A program made the position numbers and the translations under genes. Positions 62,121 through 64,000 of a DNA stretch of 64,000 nucleotides are shown piece after piece. The number at the start of each line of letters is the position of its first letter. The first letter of the stretch is position 1. Source of the stretch: Setomelanomma holmii (taxonomy: Eukaryota; Ascomycota; Dothideomycetes; Pleosporales; Phaeosphaeriaceae); NCBI GenBank assembly GCA_010015745.1, contig ML978213.1, positions 62,001 to 126,000 on the forward strand, given 5' to 3'. The notes beneath the pieces are model-generated. The model made no database searches, was not told the origin of the DNA, and saw only the letters and a list, made by a program, of their open reading frames with translations.

Positions 62121-62417
62121 CATGACCACCATATGGAGGACTGTCTTCCCCGTCATTCACATTGTCAATATCGCACACGATGGTGTCGGCCAATTGATCC
62201 GACGCATGCGGCGCTATGGTGTCGGTATGTTAGGTCCATTGGCGGGGACCGATCAGGGACAGTCGTGCGTTTACTAGATATGCCAAGTATGATATGCGTG
62301 TACATTGAGGTTCTTGGTTGTTGCATTGCTAAAGACAGGGACGGTTCCTCGGCAAGGCAAGACGTCATAGTGCTTGCCCCGCACGTGCCCCTCCCTCGAA
62401 CTCTAATGCACCTTCCG
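62121..62417. other. Intergenic region
   Basis: Almost 300 bases between the degraded MFS start and the ArsH stop; nothing recognised. Confidence 0.4.
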
Positions 62418-63463
62418 CTATGGTTCTGCACCATTTGCTAATGCTGTTCTCTCTTCTTCTATCTTCTTCGCTTTCTCCTCCTTCAATCTTTTCTCTTCTC
62501 TCTCGCTATATCGATCCCCAAAAAGGTCAAAGTGTGGCCTCATTACTATTGTGTACTTCACGAACTCCTCCATGCAGTCAACGAGCCTATCTCTATTGCC
62601 ACTCGGTATCAGCCTACTCCCGGCATCTTCCTCCGTAAACTGTGTGTATGCCTTTGGTATCGAGCTTTGATTCGGTATCGCAAACATTCGCATCCATCGA
62701 CCGAGTATTCGCAACGAGTTTACCGTATTGAACGACTGCGAACCACCTGAAACTTGTGCGATGGCCAATGTGCGGCCTTGTGTCGGTCGAACAGAGCCGG
62801 TCGAGAGTGGTATCCAGTCTATCTGATTCTTGAACACTGCAGTCAAATTTCCATGTTGCTCCGGACTGGTCCAAACATGTCCATCGCTCCACTTGCTGAG
62901 TTCTCGCAGCTCCTGTACTTTAGGATGCGAATGCTGCACATCGTCCTTCATGGGCAGGCCGCTGGGGTCATACATTCGAACGTCGCAACCGAGCCGATGG
63001 AGGATACGACTAGCTTCGTATGCGAGAAGGCGCGAGTAGGAACTGTCAACTTTCAGCGTGGCGGTGGCTGCTCGCAAAGGAGCCTGTACCGCTTGCGCAT
63101 GCTCCCATATAACACCAACACTCTCAGTCTCTCATCACCGGCCTTAAGAACCTGGAGATCTACCATCTTGAGTATCGTGCTCAGCTCGAGTTGCTCGACC
63201 CAATCCTCCTTTGAGTTTGCATCGTCCACCAAGAACGGCCGGTAGGCTTCTCGGACAGAGGGCTCGTCATCGGACGTTGGAATCGCGAGCGTTTCATTGC
63301 GATACGTTGAATCGACCAGAAACTGTGCTCGAGCACGTTCTGCGGCTGTGTTGTTCAAATCGCCATTACCGATGGAGCCCATGTTTCTAAAGGGAACACG
63401 ACTGGCACCAGACGCGATCTTGGTGCAGACTCCTATGCGATGTAGGGAACGATATATGCTCAT
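62418..63463 (-). CDS. arsH: ArsH-type NADPH-dependent FMN reductase
   Basis: Two exons, 63463-63090 and 63042-62418, with a 47-base intron, give 332 residues. The flavodoxin-like FMN-binding start LRVLVLYGSMRKRSYSRLLA spans the exon junction. It is followed by ArsH blocks ELSKWSDGHVWTSPEQHGNL, FKNQIDWIPLSTGSVRPTQG, LAIAQVSGGSQSFNTVNSLR and MRPHFDLFGDRYSEREEK. All core motifs are intact. ArsH reduces flavin with NADPH and oxidises trivalent organoarsenicals, or acts as a quinone/azo reductase. No other ars gene is in the window. The N-terminal 28 residues are poorly conserved, so translation may start at the Met at 63382 instead. It could be part of the cluster (redox or self-protection) or mark its border. 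Confidence 0.93.
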
Positions 63464-63884
63464 CAATAACAGACGGCGTGAGAGGTTCGTAATGATTTTC
63501 CGGAGAGACGTGAGATTTAGGCATGGAATTTGGAATTCGGATTTCGCGACAACGACTTTGCTAGATAGTGACGTAGATACGGAGTGATAAGTAGTAGGTC
63601 ACTACTCACTCATCATTGGCTGAAAAGCTCGGAAGACCCTGCATCGCTAGCGGTGGCCGCCTCAGCTGCCATCGCCTTGGCAGGGACGAGGTACGCCCTA
63701 GGGTACTCATGGCTAGCGATTATGTTACAATCCAAAAGAGCATGATATGGGTTTTCGGTTCGATCGCACTCTCGAGTACATGTCGCTACCATGATGCCGT
63801 TGTACACTACTGCTTTGGTACTTCTTTACAGGACCTTTATGACTTCGACCAGAAGCTTTCCTCATACTCATCCATCCGCTTGAC
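63464..63884. other. Intergenic region with one small minus-strand frame
   Basis: A 64-codon minus-strand frame at 63613-63807 may be a last exon of the partial gene at the right edge, but has no family features. A CRE-like TGACGTAG occurs near 63571. Confidence 0.35.
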
Positions 63885-64000
63885 TTACTCCTTACCGGCT
63901 AATGCCCATCCCTTGATTCCTTCACTTAGGGCCAAGCTCTTCATCTCTTCGTCTTTTTCACTTGCGATATGTTCTGCGAACCAGCCTGCTGCGCAAGTGC
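63885..64000 (-). CDS. C-terminal fragment of an unidentified gene at the right edge
   Basis: The minus strand is open from the window edge to a TAA at 63887-63885, giving about 37 residues (AGWFAEHIASEKDEEMKSLA and onward, ending WALAGKE). Composition and frame look coding. A donor-like G|GTAAGG just before the stop means the true gene may continue in another exon further left. Family not recognised. Confidence 0.4.
   Translation of the reverse strand, partial: TCAAGWFAEHIASEKDEEMKSLALSEGIKGWALAGKE

Noticed and set aside
1..64000. tRNA or rRNA genes, CRISPR arrays, transposons with terminal repeats
   Set aside because: None seen on reading; no A/B-box pairs, direct-repeat arrays or transposase motifs could be supported.

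Overview
The window is nuclear DNA of a filamentous ascomycete (Pezizomycotina, probably Dothideomycetes). Genes carry short introns of about 40-90 bases with GTANGT-type donors and C/TAG acceptors, and promoters are compact. Many proteins belong to families known only from such fungi: STAND NTPases, DUF7580 proteins, AcuF-like C2H2 proteins, Zn2Cys6 factors, Knr4/Smi1, and two-subunit type I fatty acid synthase. The exact species cannot be read from the sequence. Most exon borders were set by joining reading frames at canonical splice sites with matching phase.

Left part (1-16.2 kb): a decayed NB-ARC/TPR STAND gene (314-3130) precedes housekeeping genes. These are mitochondrial tRNA-modifying MTO1/MnmG (minus), mitochondrial single-strand-binding protein (minus), a WDR70-like WD40 protein (minus), an atypical short-chain dehydrogenase (plus), a remnant of a membrane protein (minus), a Knr4/Smi1 homologue (minus) and a DUF7580 protein (minus).

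Centre (16.2-28 kb): divergent from the DUF7580 gene lies the most unusual gene of the window, encoding about 2280 residues. It joins an AcuF-like C2H2 zinc-finger region, two macro (ADP-ribose-binding type) domains, a PH-like segment, two winged helices resembling the C-terminus of RPA32, a MIT domain, a DUF8035-like segment and a coiled coil. After it come a Zn2Cys6 gene separated from a zinc-ribbon reading frame by one in-frame TAG, and a first cytochrome P450.

Right part (29-63.5 kb): this looks like a specialised-metabolism cluster built round a dedicated fatty acid synthase. In order it holds a hotdog thioesterase, a Fungal_trans_2 regulator without zinc cluster, a branched-chain aminotransferase, FAS beta (2073 aa), FAS alpha (about 1678 aa, ending exactly where the phosphopantetheinyl transferase domain should start), a second P450 sharing a bidirectional promoter with FAS alpha, an ABC-C exporter, a bZIP regulator, an MFS transporter with a broken N-terminus, and ArsH. 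A FAS subunit plus branched-chain aminotransferase recalls the HC-toxin/apicidin clusters, but no NRPS, PKS or racemase gene is in the window. The proposed logic is that the aminotransferase interconverts amino and keto acids, FAS makes an acyl chain, thioesterase and P450s release and oxidise it, and the ABC/MFS proteins export it. The cluster, its product and its right border are inference. A partial minus-strand gene runs off the right edge.
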